A DNA stretch of 64,000 nucleotides from Pseudacidovorax sp. RU35E (GCF_900156165.1 NZ_FTMY01000011.1:1-64000), one strand, 5' to 3'. Positions 46,394-55,355 are shown, counted from the first letter of the stretch. The notes: generated by a model not told the origin, from the sequence alone. Numbers and translations: made by a program.

Positions 46394-48283
46394 ATGAGAC
46401 CTGCCCACTCCCTGCCGCCCGCCGCCGAGCTGGGCGCGCCTGCGCCCGCACGCAGCGATGCCGCCACGCTGAAGCGACTGTTCCCCTACCTGTGGGCCTA
46501 CAAATGGCGCGTGCTCGCGGCGCTGCTGTTCATGGTCGGCGCCAAGCTGGCCAACGTGAGCGTGCCGGTGCTGCTCAAGCACCTGGTCGATGCGATGACC
46601 CTGCAGCCTGGCGACCCGCGTGCGCTGCTGGTGGTGCCGGCGGCGCTGCTGGTGGGCTACGGGCTGCTGCGCTTTTCCACCTCGCTCTTCACCGAGCTGC
46701 GTGAACTGGTGTTCGCCCGCGCCACCGAGGGCGCGGCGCGGCGCATCTCGCTGGAGGTGTTCCGCCATCTGCACGGGCTGTCGCTGCGCTTCCACCTGGA
46801 GCGCCAGACCGGCGGCATGACGCGCGACATCGAGCGCGGCAGCCAGGCGGTGCATTCGCTCATCTCCTATTCGCTCTACAGCATCGTGCCCACGCTGATC
46901 GAGCTGGTGCTGGTGCTCGGCATCCTGGGCGTGCGCTTCGACTGGTGGTTCGTCGCCATCACGGGATCCGCGTTGGTGGTGTACATCGGCTTCACCGTGT
47001 GGGTGACCGAGTGGCGCACGCAGTTCCGCCGCAGCATGAACGAGCTGGGCGCCAAGGCGCAGAGCCGGGCCGTGGATTCGCTGCTGAACTACGAGACGGT
47101 CAAGTACTTCAACAACGAGGGCTTCGAGGCGCGCCGCTATGACGAGCAACTGGAGCGCTACCGCCGCGCCGCCGTGCGCAGCCAGACCACGCTGTCGCTG
47201 CTCAACACCGGCCAGCAGATGCTGATCGCGCTCAGCCTGGTGGCCATGCTTTGGCGTGCCACGCAGGGCGTGGTCGACGGGCGCATGACGCTGGGCGACC
47301 TGGTCATGGTCAATGCCTTCATGATCCAGCTGTACATCCCGCTCAACTTCCTCGGCGTGCTCTACCGCGAGATCAAGCAGAGCCTGGTGGACCTGGAGAA
47401 GATGTTCGCCCTGCTGGAGCGCGAGCGCGAGGTGGCCGATGCCCCAGGCGCCCGGCCGCTGCGCCATCCCGAGGGCGATGTGCAGTTCGACGACGTGCAC
47501 TTCGCCTACGAGCCCGCGCGGCCCATCCTGCGCGGCCTGAGCTTCACCATCCCGGCCGGCAAAACGGTGGCCGTGGTCGGCCCGTCGGGGGCGGGCAAGT
47601 CCACGCTGGCGCGGCTGCTGTACCGCTTCTACGACGTCGATCCGGCCTCGGCCGGCACCGGCGGCGGCGCCATCCGCATCGGCGGGCAGGACATCCGGGA
47701 GGTGACCCAGCACAGCCTGCGCGCGGCCATCGGCATCGTGCCGCAGGACACGGTGCTCTTCAACGACACCATCGGCTACAACATCGCCTACGGCCGGCCC
47801 GACGCCAGCCAGGACGAGGTGGAGGCCGCGGCCCGCGCGGCGCGCATCCACACCTTCATCGCCGCCACGCCCAAGGGATACGAGACCACCGTGGGCGAGC
47901 GCGGCCTCAAGCTCTCGGGCGGAGAGAAGCAGCGCGTGGCCATCGCCCGCACGCTGCTCAAGAACCCGCCCATCCTGATCTTCGACGAGGCCACGTCGGC
48001 GCTCGACTCCGCCAACGAGCGCGCCATCCAGGCCGAGCTGGCCACCGCCGCGCGCGGCAAGACCACGCTGGTGATCGCGCACCGGCTCTCGACGGTGGTG
48101 GACGCGCACGAGATCCTGGTGCTCGACGCCGGCCAGGTGGTCGAGCGTGGCACCCACGGCGAACTGCTGGCGCGCGGTGGCGTGTATGCCCGCATGTGGT
48201 CGCTGCAGCAGAACGAGCGGCCGCCGGAGGCCGCTCCCGTGGCTGTGGCCGCTTTGCCCGACGGCACCGCGCAGCCGGCCTGA
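46394..48283 (+). CDS. ATM1/HMT-type ABC exporter (fused permease-ATPase)
   Basis: A 629-residue half-transporter. Six membrane segments fill residues 25-330 (YKWRVLAALLFMVGAKLANV, LLVVPAALLVGYGLLRFSTS and others). The ATPase has Walker A GPSGAGKST at 396-404, signature LSGGEKQ at 507-513, Walker B ILIFDEATSALDS, and switch His in IAHRLSTV. YFNNEGFEARRYDEQL and the GSQAVHSLI segment are typical of mitochondrial ATM1 and bacterial AtmA, which export glutathione conjugates or metal complexes. The start MRPAHSLPPAAELG is used; upstream in-frame codons overlap the inverted repeat. It is divergent from the thioesterase. Confidence 0.92.
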   Translation: MRPAHSLPPAAELGAPAPARSDAATLKRLFPYLWAYKWRVLAALLFMVGAKLANVSVPVLLKHLVDAMTLQPGDPRALLVVPAALLVGYGLLRFSTSLFTELRELVFARATEGAARRISLEVFRHLHGLSLRFHLERQTGGMTRDIERGSQAVHSLISYSLYSIVPTLIELVLVLGILGVRFDWWFVAITGSALVVYIGFTVWVTEWRTQFRRSMNELGAKAQSRAVDSLLNYETVKYFNNEGFEARRYDEQLERYRRAAVRSQTTLSLLNTGQQMLIALSLVAMLWRATQGVVDGRMTLGDLVMVNAFMIQLYIPLNFLGVLYREIKQSLVDLEKMFALLEREREVADAPGARPLRHPEGDVQFDDVHFAYEPARPILRGLSFTIPAGKTVAVVGPSGAGKSTLARLLYRFYDVDPASAGTGGGAIRIGGQDIREVTQHSLRAAIGIVPQDTVLFNDTIGYNIAYGRPDASQDEVEAAARAARIHTFIAATPKGYETTVGERGLKLSGGEKQRVAIARTLLKNPPILIFDEATSALDSANERAIQAELATAARGKTTLVIAHRLSTVVDAHEILVLDAGQVVERGTHGELLARGGVYARMWSLQQNERPPEAAPVAVAALPDGTAQPA

Positions 48284-48309
48284 TCCGCTTCTTGCTTCCG
48301 ATCGTTTCC

Positions 48310-49248
48310 ATGTCCGCCAAGATTCCCCTTCTCGTCCTCAACCAGCAGACCCCCGAACACCAGCAGCAGATCGGCGCCGTCTATGACCTCGTCTATGCGC
48401 CCACGCCGGCCGAACGTGCGGCGGCCATCGCCAGCCGGGGCCGCGACTTCCGCGCCGTGCTCACCATCGGCACCGTAGGCCTCACGCCCGACGAGATCGC
48501 GGCCATGCCGGCGCTTGAGCTGGTGTGCTGCATGGGCGTGGGCTACGAGGGACTGCCCATGGACGCGCTGCGTGCGCGCGGCATCGTCACGGCCAATGGC
48601 GCGGGCACCAACGACAGCACGGTCGCCGACCATGCCTTCGGCCTGATCCTGGCCATCGTGCGCCGCATTCCCGAGCGCGACCGGCTGTGCCGCGAGGGCG
48701 TGTGGCGTGACGTGCTGACCATGCCCCCGCAGCTCGAAGGCCGGCGCCTGGGCATCTTCGGGATGGGTGCCATCGGTGCCAAGCTGGCGCGCCGCGCGGC
48801 CGGCTTCGACATGCCGGTGGGCTACCACAACCGCAAGCCGGTCGAAGGCTCGCCTCACCGCTACTTCGACGATCTGGTCGAGCTCGCGCGCTGGTGCGAC
48901 GTGCTGGTGTGCGCCGCGCCCGGCGGCGCGGCCACGCGGCACAAGGTGAATGCGCAGGTGCTGCAGGCGCTGGGCCCGCAGGGCTACCTGGTCAACGTGG
49001 GCCGCGGCAGCCTGGTCGATACCGAAGCGCTGGCCGAGGCCCTGCGCAGCGAGACCATCGCCGGTGCCGCGCTCGACGTGTACGAGAGCGAACCCCAGCG
49101 GCCCGAGCCGCTGGTGGGCCTTGCCAACATCGTCCTCTCGCCCCACATGGCGGGCTGGTCGCCCGAGGCCGTGCAATGCAGCGTGGACCGCTTCATGGCC
49201 AATGCCGAAGGCCACTTCGCAGGGCGCGGGGTGGTGTCGCCGATCTGA
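48310..49248 (+). CDS. D-isomer-specific 2-hydroxyacid dehydrogenase
   Basis: A 312-residue NAD(P)-dependent enzyme, probably a glyoxylate/hydroxypyruvate reductase. The nucleotide-binding LGIFGMGAIGAKLARRA lies mid-protein. Catalytic Arg is in VNVGRGSLVDTEAL, Glu in DVYESEPQRPEPL, and His in LSPHMAGWSPEA. The N-terminal VCCMGVGYEGLPMDAL forms the substrate domain. NADPH or NADH preference is uncertain: HNRKPVEG follows the second strand, where Arg favours NADP. It is 27 bases after the ABC gene and 14 bases before the sheath gene. Confidence 0.92.
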   Translation: MSAKIPLLVLNQQTPEHQQQIGAVYDLVYAPTPAERAAAIASRGRDFRAVLTIGTVGLTPDEIAAMPALELVCCMGVGYEGLPMDALRARGIVTANGAGTNDSTVADHAFGLILAIVRRIPERDRLCREGVWRDVLTMPPQLEGRRLGIFGMGAIGAKLARRAAGFDMPVGYHNRKPVEGSPHRYFDDLVELARWCDVLVCAAPGGAATRHKVNAQVLQALGPQGYLVNVGRGSLVDTEALAEALRSETIAGAALDVYESEPQRPEPLVGLANIVLSPHMAGWSPEAVQCSVDRFMANAEGHFAGRGVVSPI

Positions 49249-49262
49249 TTCAGGAGGCGCAG

Positions 49263-50771
49263 ATGGCCGTGATGAAGACGCCCGGCGTGTACATCGTCGA
49301 GAAGAACGCCTTTCCGAATGCGGTCGTGGAGGTCGCCACCGCCGTGCCGGCATTCATCGGCTACACCGCGAAGGCAGACCACGCCGGCCGCGATCTGCAG
49401 GGCAAGCCCTGGCGAATCACGAGCTTGGCCGAATTCGAGGCCTCGTTCGGGGGGCCGCCGCAGCCGCGCTTCCAGCTGCAGGTCGTGGACGATCTGGTCG
49501 CCGACCCGCCACCGACCGAGGACATGCGCAGGCCGCGCACCCAGGTCAGCGAGTTCGAGCACCAGGGCCGGCACTACCGCCTCATGCGGGAGCCGGGCCG
49601 TGCGGGCAACCGCTATCTGCTGCACCAGGCCATGCGCCTCTTTTTCGCCAACGGTGGAGGGCCGTGCTACGTCGTAAGCGTGGGCCTGTACGGCGATGCG
49701 GCGAACGCGCCGGAGATCGAGGCCGGCGACGATGTCCAAGGCCTGCTCGCCGGGCTGACAGCGTTGGAAAAGGAGCAGGAGCCGACCCTGGTCGTGGTGC
49801 CTGACGCGGTCCTGCTGTCCCGGGACGACTGCGCCGCGGTCCAGACAGCGATGCTCAGGCACTGTGGCGATGTGATGCGCAATCGCTTCGCCATCCTGGA
49901 TGTGTGGGCAGGTGACCTGGGCCGGCAGCATCCGGCCGGCGACTGCATCGCGGGCTTTCGCGACGCCATCGGGACCCACCAGTGTCTCCAGTACGGTGCG
50001 GCCTATTACCCGTGGCTGCACACAACGGTGCTGGAGTCCGGCGAGTTCCGTCGCACGATGGTGCAGAGCGACATCGATCTGTCTGCGCTCATTGCCAATG
50101 AGCTGGCGCGGGATACGTGCCCGGTCGACGAGGCGCTGCTGGCCAAGAGCGCGTTCTACGTCCGGCTGCGCGACCAGGCGCTGCGGCTGATGAACCTGAT
50201 GCCGCCCTCGGCGGCAATGGCCGGCCTGTACACCCTGGTCGACAGCACGCGCGGGGTGTGGAAGGCGCCGGCGAACATCGCTGTCAACGAGGTGACCGAA
50301 CCGGCGGTGGCCCTCTCGCAGGACGAGCAGGAGGACCTCAACGTCGGCACCCAGGGCAAGAGCGTCAATGCCATCCGCAGTTTCACGGGCGAGGACGTGC
50401 TGGTCTGGGGCGCACGCACCCTCGACGGCAACAGCGCCGACTGGCGCTACGTCAACGTGCGGCGCACGCTGATCATGATCGAGGAGAGCTTCAGGCTTGC
50501 CTGCAAGGCACTGGTGTTCGAGCCCAACACGGCGGCCACCTGGACGACCGCCCGAGCCATGCTCACCCAGTACCTTGCCAGCGTGTGGAAGCGCGGTGGC
50601 CTGGCCGGCGCCACGGCCGAGGACGCATTCAGCGTGCATGTGGGAGTGGGGCAGACGATGACGCCCGAGGACATCCTCGAAGGGATCATGCGCATCACGG
50701 TTCTTGTTGCGCCCACCCGGCCGGCCGAATTCATCGAGATCACCTTTCACCAGCAGATGCAGAAGTCCTGA
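49263..50771 (+). CDS. Orphan contractile tail sheath protein (eCIS/phage type)
   Basis: A 502-residue sheath protein. The N-terminus MKTPGVYIVEKNAFPN followed by VATAVPAFIGYT is the classic sheath start, and PWRITSLAEFEASFGG completes it. The C-terminal sheath domain starts near residue 380 (WGARTL..., DWRYVNVRRTLIMIEESF) and ends RPAEFIEITFHQQMQKS, the pattern of extracellular contractile injection system and tailocin sheaths. AGGAGG lies five bases before ATG 49263. In known machines, sheath subunits polymerise around a tube and contract. No tube, baseplate, spike, collar, ATPase or toxin gene is in this window. It sits directly behind a dehydrogenase gene and could be co-transcribed with it. 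Confidence 0.92.
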   Translation: MAVMKTPGVYIVEKNAFPNAVVEVATAVPAFIGYTAKADHAGRDLQGKPWRITSLAEFEASFGGPPQPRFQLQVVDDLVADPPPTEDMRRPRTQVSEFEHQGRHYRLMREPGRAGNRYLLHQAMRLFFANGGGPCYVVSVGLYGDAANAPEIEAGDDVQGLLAGLTALEKEQEPTLVVVPDAVLLSRDDCAAVQTAMLRHCGDVMRNRFAILDVWAGDLGRQHPAGDCIAGFRDAIGTHQCLQYGAAYYPWLHTTVLESGEFRRTMVQSDIDLSALIANELARDTCPVDEALLAKSAFYVRLRDQALRLMNLMPPSAAMAGLYTLVDSTRGVWKAPANIAVNEVTEPAVALSQDEQEDLNVGTQGKSVNAIRSFTGEDVLVWGARTLDGNSADWRYVNVRRTLIMIEESFRLACKALVFEPNTAATWTTARAMLTQYLASVWKRGGLAGATAEDAFSVHVGVGQTMTPEDILEGIMRITVLVAPTRPAEFIEITFHQQMQKS

Positions 50772-50825
50772 CCTCGCGGCGGCGGCGTCTCGGTGGCGGC
50801 GGCGGCGGCAGACCCATGCCGGCGA

Positions 50826-52274
50826 TCAGATCGATTCGAGCACTGGGGGGCGCATCGCCGACCACGGGCAGGCCTGGTCGAAGGCATGGCCCAGCTGCAG
50901 GACGGCCAGGTCCGCATTGGCCGGGCCCGCCAGCTGCAGGCCCATCGGCAGGCCGTGCGGACCGAAGCCTGCGCGCACATTGAGCGTGGGCAGCCCGGCC
51001 AGCGTGAAGGGCGTGACGATCTCCATCCAGTGGTGGTAGGTCTGGCTTTTCACACCCGCCACCTCGTCGGGCCAGTGCAGGTCGGCGTCGAAGGGAAAGA
51101 CCTGCGCCGTCGGCGCCACCACGGCATCGAAGCGCTCGAAGAGCCGCACGAAGGCGCGGTAGACGTTCGAGCGCCAGATCGAGGCCTGGTAGAGCGAGGC
51201 GGCATCGAGGTGGCGGGCCTGTTCGATTTCCCACAGCGCCTCGGGCTTGATGCGCGCATGGTTGCGCGGATCGGCCGCCAGCGCGCCCAGCTTGCCGCCC
51301 ACCAGCAGCTGGCGCAGCCGCAGCCAGGCCTGCCAGTTCTGCTCGCGCGGCACGTCGAGCTGGCAGGCTTCGAGCTCGCAGCCCAGCGTGCGGAAGACGT
51401 CCAGCGCCTGCTCGCAGGTGGCCATCACCGTCGGGTCCACCGGCAGGTCGGGCCAGAGGCTGCCCAGCCAGCCGATGCGCCGACCCTTCACTTCGGTGCG
51501 CAGGTCGAGCGCATCGGCATCGGGCAGCGCCTGCGGCAGCGAGAGCGGCACGCGCGCGTCGACGCCGGCCTGCACGCACAGCATGCGCGCAGCGTCCTCC
51601 ACCGTGCGGGCCATGGGGCCCTCGGTTCCCAGCTGCTGGAAGAACAGGTCCTCGTCCGGCGAGCCCGGCACGCGCCCGCGCGAAGGCCGGAAGCCGATGA
51701 CGTTGTTGAAGGCCGCGGGGTTGCGCAGCGAACCCATCATGTCGCTGCCGTCGGCCACCGGCAGCATGCCCAGGGCCAATGCCACCGCTGCGCCGCCGCT
51801 GCTGCCCCCGGCCGACTTGCGGTCGTCCCAGGCATTGCGGGTGGTGCCGAAGACGGTGTTGTAGGTGTGCGAGCCCAGGCCGAACTCGGGCGTGTTGCTC
51901 TTGCCGATGACGATGGCGCCGGCGGCCCGGGCCCGGGCCACGTGCAGGCTGTCATGGCGCGCCGGGCTTTTCGGTGCCAGCGGCGAGCCCATGGAGGTGG
52001 GCAGGCCGGCGGCGTGGCTCAGGTCCTTCACCGCCAGCGGAAAGCCGTGCATCCAGCCCAGGCGCTCGCCGCGCGCGAGCTGGGCATCGCGTGCATCGGC
52101 CTCGGCCAGCAGCGTGTCGGCATCGCGCAGCGAGACCAGGGCATTGAAGCGCGGGTTGAGCGCGTCGATGCGCGCCAGCGTGGCCTGCATCAGTTCGCGG
52201 CACGAGAGGCTGCGCTCGCCGATGCGTCGCGAGAGGGTGGTGGCGTCGAGGGCAAGCAGGTCGGCAGAGGTCAT
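50826..52274 (-). CDS. Amidase (amidase signature family)
   Basis: A 482-residue enzyme. The catalytic triad is complete: Lys83 in LAVKDLSH, cis-Ser158 in SAGGSSGGAAV and nucleophile Ser182 in MMGSLRNPAAF. PSRGRVPGSP follows. Such amidases hydrolyse aliphatic or aryl amides, or act like 6-aminohexanoate-cyclic-dimer hydrolases; the specific substrate is unknown. The start MTSADLLALDATTL is used; further upstream the frame would run into the divergent LysR promoter. It diverges from the HypT-like LysR gene, its possible regulator. It converges with the sheath gene. Confidence 0.9.
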   Translation of the reverse strand: MTSADLLALDATTLSRRIGERSLSCRELMQATLARIDALNPRFNALVSLRDADTLLAEADARDAQLARGERLGWMHGFPLAVKDLSHAAGLPTSMGSPLAPKSPARHDSLHVARARAAGAIVIGKSNTPEFGLGSHTYNTVFGTTRNAWDDRKSAGGSSGGAAVALALGMLPVADGSDMMGSLRNPAAFNNVIGFRPSRGRVPGSPDEDLFFQQLGTEGPMARTVEDAARMLCVQAGVDARVPLSLPQALPDADALDLRTEVKGRRIGWLGSLWPDLPVDPTVMATCEQALDVFRTLGCELEACQLDVPREQNWQAWLRLRQLLVGGKLGALAADPRNHARIKPEALWEIEQARHLDAASLYQASIWRSNVYRAFVRLFERFDAVVAPTAQVFPFDADLHWPDEVAGVKSQTYHHWMEIVTPFTLAGLPTLNVRAGFGPHGLPMGLQLAGPANADLAVLQLGHAFDQACPWSAMRPPVLESI

Positions 52275-52328
52275 GGGCGGTGGACGATGGGCGGGAAAGG
52301 GAGGCCAGGGCCGCAGCGTACCCAGGAC

Positions 52329-52342
52329 CATAATCGCGCGCC
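52329..52342 (+). promoter_or_regulatory. Putative -10 element next to the LysR start
   Basis: CATAAT at 52329-52334 is followed by eight bases and then the ATG at 52343. No ribosome binding site is present between them. This has the same geometry as coaX and argE and suggests a leaderless transcript. No -35 is clear. Confidence 0.35.
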
Positions 52343-53299
52343 ATGGAAACCAAATGGCTGGAGGACTTCGTGAGCCTCGCCGAAACCCGCAGCTTCAGCC
52401 GTTCGGCCCAGTTGCGGCATGTGACCCAGCCGGCCTTCTCGCGCCGCATCCAGGCCCTGGAGAGCTGGGCCGGCACCGACCTGGTGGACCGCAGCAGCTA
52501 TCCCACGCGGCTCACCGCCGCCGGCCAGACCCTCTACACCCAGGCGCTGGAGATCCTGCAGTCGCTGCAGAGCACCCGGGCCATGCTGCGTGGCCATTCG
52601 GCCGTGGCGCAGGACGTGATCGAGTTCGCCGTGCCGCACACGCTGGCCTTCACCTTCTTCCCGAGCTGGGTCACGCGGCTGCGCCAGGAGTTCGGCCCGC
52701 TCAAAAGCCGGCTGATCGCCCAGAACGTGCACGACGCCATGATGCGGCTGGTGGAAGGCAACTGCGACCTCCTGATCGCCTACCAGCATCCCTCGCAGCC
52801 GCTGCAACTGGACACCCACCGCTACGAGATGGTCCGCCTGGGCGAGGAGGTGGTCGCGCCCTGGGTCCGCCCCGACGCCGAGGGCCAGCCGCGCCACCGC
52901 CTGCCCGGCCAGCCCGGCTGGCCGCTGCCCTACCTCGGCTATGCGCCGGGGGCCTACCTGGGCGGTGTGGTCGACCAGTTGCTGAAGACCTCGTCCGTGC
53001 CCATCCACCTGGACCGCGTCTACGAGACCGACATGGCCGAGGGCCTGAAGGTCATGGCCCTCGAAGGCCATGGCATCGCCTTCCTGCCGCAGAGTGCCGT
53101 GCGCAACGAGGTGCGGGGGCGCAAGCTGGTCAGCGCCAATGGGCCCGACATGGCGCCGCTGGAGGCCACGATGGAGATCCGTGCCTACCGCGAGCGCCCG
53201 GCCGCTCCGGCCCGTGGCGGAGATGGCGGCTCCACCCCCAAGCGCGCGGCCGACCTGCTGTGGGCCTACCTCACCAGCGCGCAGCCGGCAGCGGACTGA
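52343..53299 (+). CDS. LysR-family regulator, HypT-like
   Basis: A 318-residue LysR regulator. The N-terminal winged helix spans residues 1-62 (WLEDFVSLAETRSFSRSAQL, TQPAFSRRIQALE). 'METKWLEDF' with 'TQPAFSRRIQALE' resembles E. coli HypT/YjiE, the hypochlorite-responsive regulator, as does the effector domain GLKVMALEGHGIAFLPQSAV. The methionines used by HypT for sensing cannot be confidently aligned here. It is divergent from the amidase by 68 bases, the usual geometry for LysR control, so the amidase is a candidate target. The tail is Ala/Gly-rich. Confidence 0.85.
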   Translation: METKWLEDFVSLAETRSFSRSAQLRHVTQPAFSRRIQALESWAGTDLVDRSSYPTRLTAAGQTLYTQALEILQSLQSTRAMLRGHSAVAQDVIEFAVPHTLAFTFFPSWVTRLRQEFGPLKSRLIAQNVHDAMMRLVEGNCDLLIAYQHPSQPLQLDTHRYEMVRLGEEVVAPWVRPDAEGQPRHRLPGQPGWPLPYLGYAPGAYLGGVVDQLLKTSSVPIHLDRVYETDMAEGLKVMALEGHGIAFLPQSAVRNEVRGRKLVSANGPDMAPLEATMEIRAYRERPAAPARGGDGGSTPKRAADLLWAYLTSAQPAAD

Positions 53300-53596
53300 T
53301 CGGTTCACTGCCTTGCACGCACTTCGTTCGCCCCGCGCCGTGCCCCTCGTGCATCGGCGATGCCGTGTGTGCATGCCCCCATCCCGGATGCACATGGACC
53401 TGCCACAGCTTTGGCATGCAGACTGCTAACCCTTGCAAAGCCCTGACACAGAGGGCGCACGCCTCACTTTGTGGTGCGCAGCGCGCTGTTTTAATGCCCA
53501 ATGTTGGTGGGTTCTGCACCCTCTTGGTTCGGGTTATCCCGAAAAAGGTGTGTGTCTAGAATTTCGCCCGTCCCCGACCCCTCCCAAGGAACATTC
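53300..53596 (+). promoter_or_regulatory. Upstream region of gltI with inverted repeat and -10-like box
   Basis: About 297 bases without a gene. TTCGGG (53528-53533) and CCCGAA (53538-53543) form a perfect inverted repeat with a TTAT loop. TAGAAT at 53557-53562 is a good -10; its -35 would fall inside the repeat (TTATCC, 17-base spacing), so a protein bound there could control transcription. AAGGA precedes the gltI ATG. The earlier part shows no gene or repeat. Confidence 0.45.
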
Positions 53597-54493
53597 ATGA
53601 AGAAGCAACTCACGCTCATCGCCATCGCGGCACTCGCCACCAGCGCAGCGTTCGCGCAGGCCACCGACACCCTGGCAAAGATCAAGGAGCGCGGTGCGGT
53701 CAACCTCGGCGTGCGCGATTCGTCCGGCCTGGCCTTCACGCTCGGCGGCGGCAAGTACGTCGGCTTCCACACCGAAATGGCCGAGAACATCATCAAGGAC
53801 ATCGGCAAGGACCTGGGCAAGCCCCTGACCATCAACTACCAGGTCATCACCTCGCAGAACCGCGTGCCCCTGGTGCAGAACGGCACCATCGACTTCGAGT
53901 GCGGCTCCACCACCAACAACACCGCGCGCCAGAAGGACGTCGACTTCGCCTACACGACCTACGTGGAGGAAGTCCGCATCCTCACCAAGGCCAACTCCGG
54001 CATCAACGGCATCGCCGATCTGAAGGGCAAGACCGTCGCCACGACCACGGGCACCACCTCGGTTCAGACGCTGCGCAAGAACAAGCGCGCCGAGGGCATC
54101 GACTTCAAGGAAGTCATGGGCAAGGACCACGCAGACAGCTTCCTGCTGCTCGAATCGGGCCGCGCCGACGCCTTCGTGATGGACGGCTCCATCCTGGCTG
54201 CCAACGCCGCCAAGTCGAAGAGCCCGAAGGACTTCAAGCTCGTCGGTGAAGTGCTGTCCGTCGAGCCGATCGCCTGCATGCTGCCCAAGGGCGACGCCAA
54301 GCTGAAGAAGGCTGTCGACGACAGCATCGTTCGCCAGATCAAGGATGGCTCGCTGGCCAAGCTGTACGACAAGTGGTTCATGCAGCCGATCCCGCCGAAC
54401 AACGTCAACCTGAACATGCCCGCTTCCGAAAGCACCAAGGACGCCTGGGCCCATCCGAACGACAAGCCGATGGAGGCCTACGCCAACAAGTAA
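53597..54493 (+). CDS. gltI: Glutamate/aspartate ABC transporter, periplasmic binding protein
   Basis: A 298-residue binding protein. The signal peptide MKKQLTLIAIAALATSAAFA is cleaved before QATDTL. SBP_bac_3 motifs follow: LAKIKERGAVNLGVRDSSG, ECGSTTNNTARQKDVDFAYT (the segment that marks GltI/AatJ) and GKTVATTTGTTSVQTLRK. The family binds Glu/Asp, also Gln. It is first in a four-gene operon. A terminator-like hairpin directly after it should make it more abundant than the membrane parts. The start ATG has AAGGA six bases upstream. Confidence 0.95.
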   Translation: MKKQLTLIAIAALATSAAFAQATDTLAKIKERGAVNLGVRDSSGLAFTLGGGKYVGFHTEMAENIIKDIGKDLGKPLTINYQVITSQNRVPLVQNGTIDFECGSTTNNTARQKDVDFAYTTYVEEVRILTKANSGINGIADLKGKTVATTTGTTSVQTLRKNKRAEGIDFKEVMGKDHADSFLLLESGRADAFVMDGSILAANAAKSKSPKDFKLVGEVLSVEPIACMLPKGDAKLKKAVDDSIVRQIKDGSLAKLYDKWFMQPIPPNNVNLNMPASESTKDAWAHPNDKPMEAYANK

Positions 54494-54516
54494 GGTCGCA
54501 GTCGACCTCGATAGCC

Positions 54517-54551
54517 AAGCCCGCGCGGCGCGCCTGCCGACGCGGGCTTTT
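54517..54551 (+). terminator. Partial terminator between gltI and gltJ
   Basis: AAGCCCGCG (54517-54525) pairs with CGCGGGCTT (54541-54549) around a 15-base loop, followed by TT. The weak T-run suggests partial read-through into gltJKL, giving more binding protein than permease, or protection of the gltI mRNA end. Confidence 0.75.
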
Positions 54552-54595
54552 CGATGGAATGAGCGTGGGGCCTGACCCGCGGAAGAGGAGGATGG

Positions 54596-55354
54596 ATGCT
54601 GAGCCTGGATATGTCGGTTTTCTGCCAGGACACGCTGACCAATGAGGCGGTCGCCGGCTGTTTTGCACACGGGCGCGATCAGACCTATCTGCAGTGGATG
54701 CTCAATGCCTGGGGCTGGACCGTGAGCGTGGCGCTCGCGGCCCTGCTGCTGGCGCTGGTGGTCGGTTCGATCATCGGCACCTTGCGTACCCTGCCGGACA
54801 GTCCCTGGCTGGTGCGCTTCGGCAATGCGTGGGTGGAGCTGTTCCGCAACATCCCGCTGCTGGTGCAGGTGTTCATCTGGTACTTCGTGCTGCCCAAGAT
54901 GATTCCGGCGATGCGCGACCTGCCGCCGCTGGTGCTGGTGGTGTGCGCACTCGGTTTCTTCACGTCGGCGCGGATTGCCGAGCAGCTGCGTTCGGGCATC
55001 CAGGCGCTGCCGCGCGGCCAGCGCTATGCGGGCATGGCGGTGGGCTTCACCACCTTCCAGTACTACCGCTTCGTGCTGCTGCCGATGGCCTACCGGATCA
55101 TCATGCCGCCGCTGACCAGCGAGTCGATGAACATCTTCAAGAACTCCTCCGTCGCCTTCGCGGTGTCGATCCCCGAGCTCACGCAGTTCTACCTGCAGGC
55201 GGGCGAGGAGACCTCGGCCCAGATCCCGATCTACGTCGGGGTCGTCATCCTCTATGTCATCAGCGCCATGCTGATCAACCGCATCATGACTTTCATCGAG
55301 CGCAGGATCCGCGTGCCGGGCTTCGTGGCCTCGGGCGGAACGGGAGGCCACTGA
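54596..55354 (+). CDS. gltJ: Glutamate/aspartate ABC transporter permease
   Basis: A 252-residue HisM-type permease with about five membrane segments (WTVSVALAALLLALVVGSII, LPPLVLVVCALGFFTSARIA and others). The EAA-type coupling loop is EQLRSGIQALPRGQRYAGMA. The NIFKNSSVAFAVSIPEL segment is typical of GltJ. It pairs with gltK. The TG of its stop region is immediately followed by the gltK ATG (one base between). An ATG at residue 6 would be an alternative start. Confidence 0.94.
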   Translation: MLSLDMSVFCQDTLTNEAVAGCFAHGRDQTYLQWMLNAWGWTVSVALAALLLALVVGSIIGTLRTLPDSPWLVRFGNAWVELFRNIPLLVQVFIWYFVLPKMIPAMRDLPPLVLVVCALGFFTSARIAEQLRSGIQALPRGQRYAGMAVGFTTFQYYRFVLLPMAYRIIMPPLTSESMNIFKNSSVAFAVSIPELTQFYLQAGEETSAQIPIYVGVVILYVISAMLINRIMTFIERRIRVPGFVASGGTGGH

Positions 55355-55355
55355 C

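Noticed and set aside
50772-50825. GGCGGCGGC tract after the sheath gene as a possible insertion scar
   Set aside because: Short simple-sequence tract typical of this GC-rich genome; no direct repeat flanks the sheath gene and no terminal inverted repeat was found.
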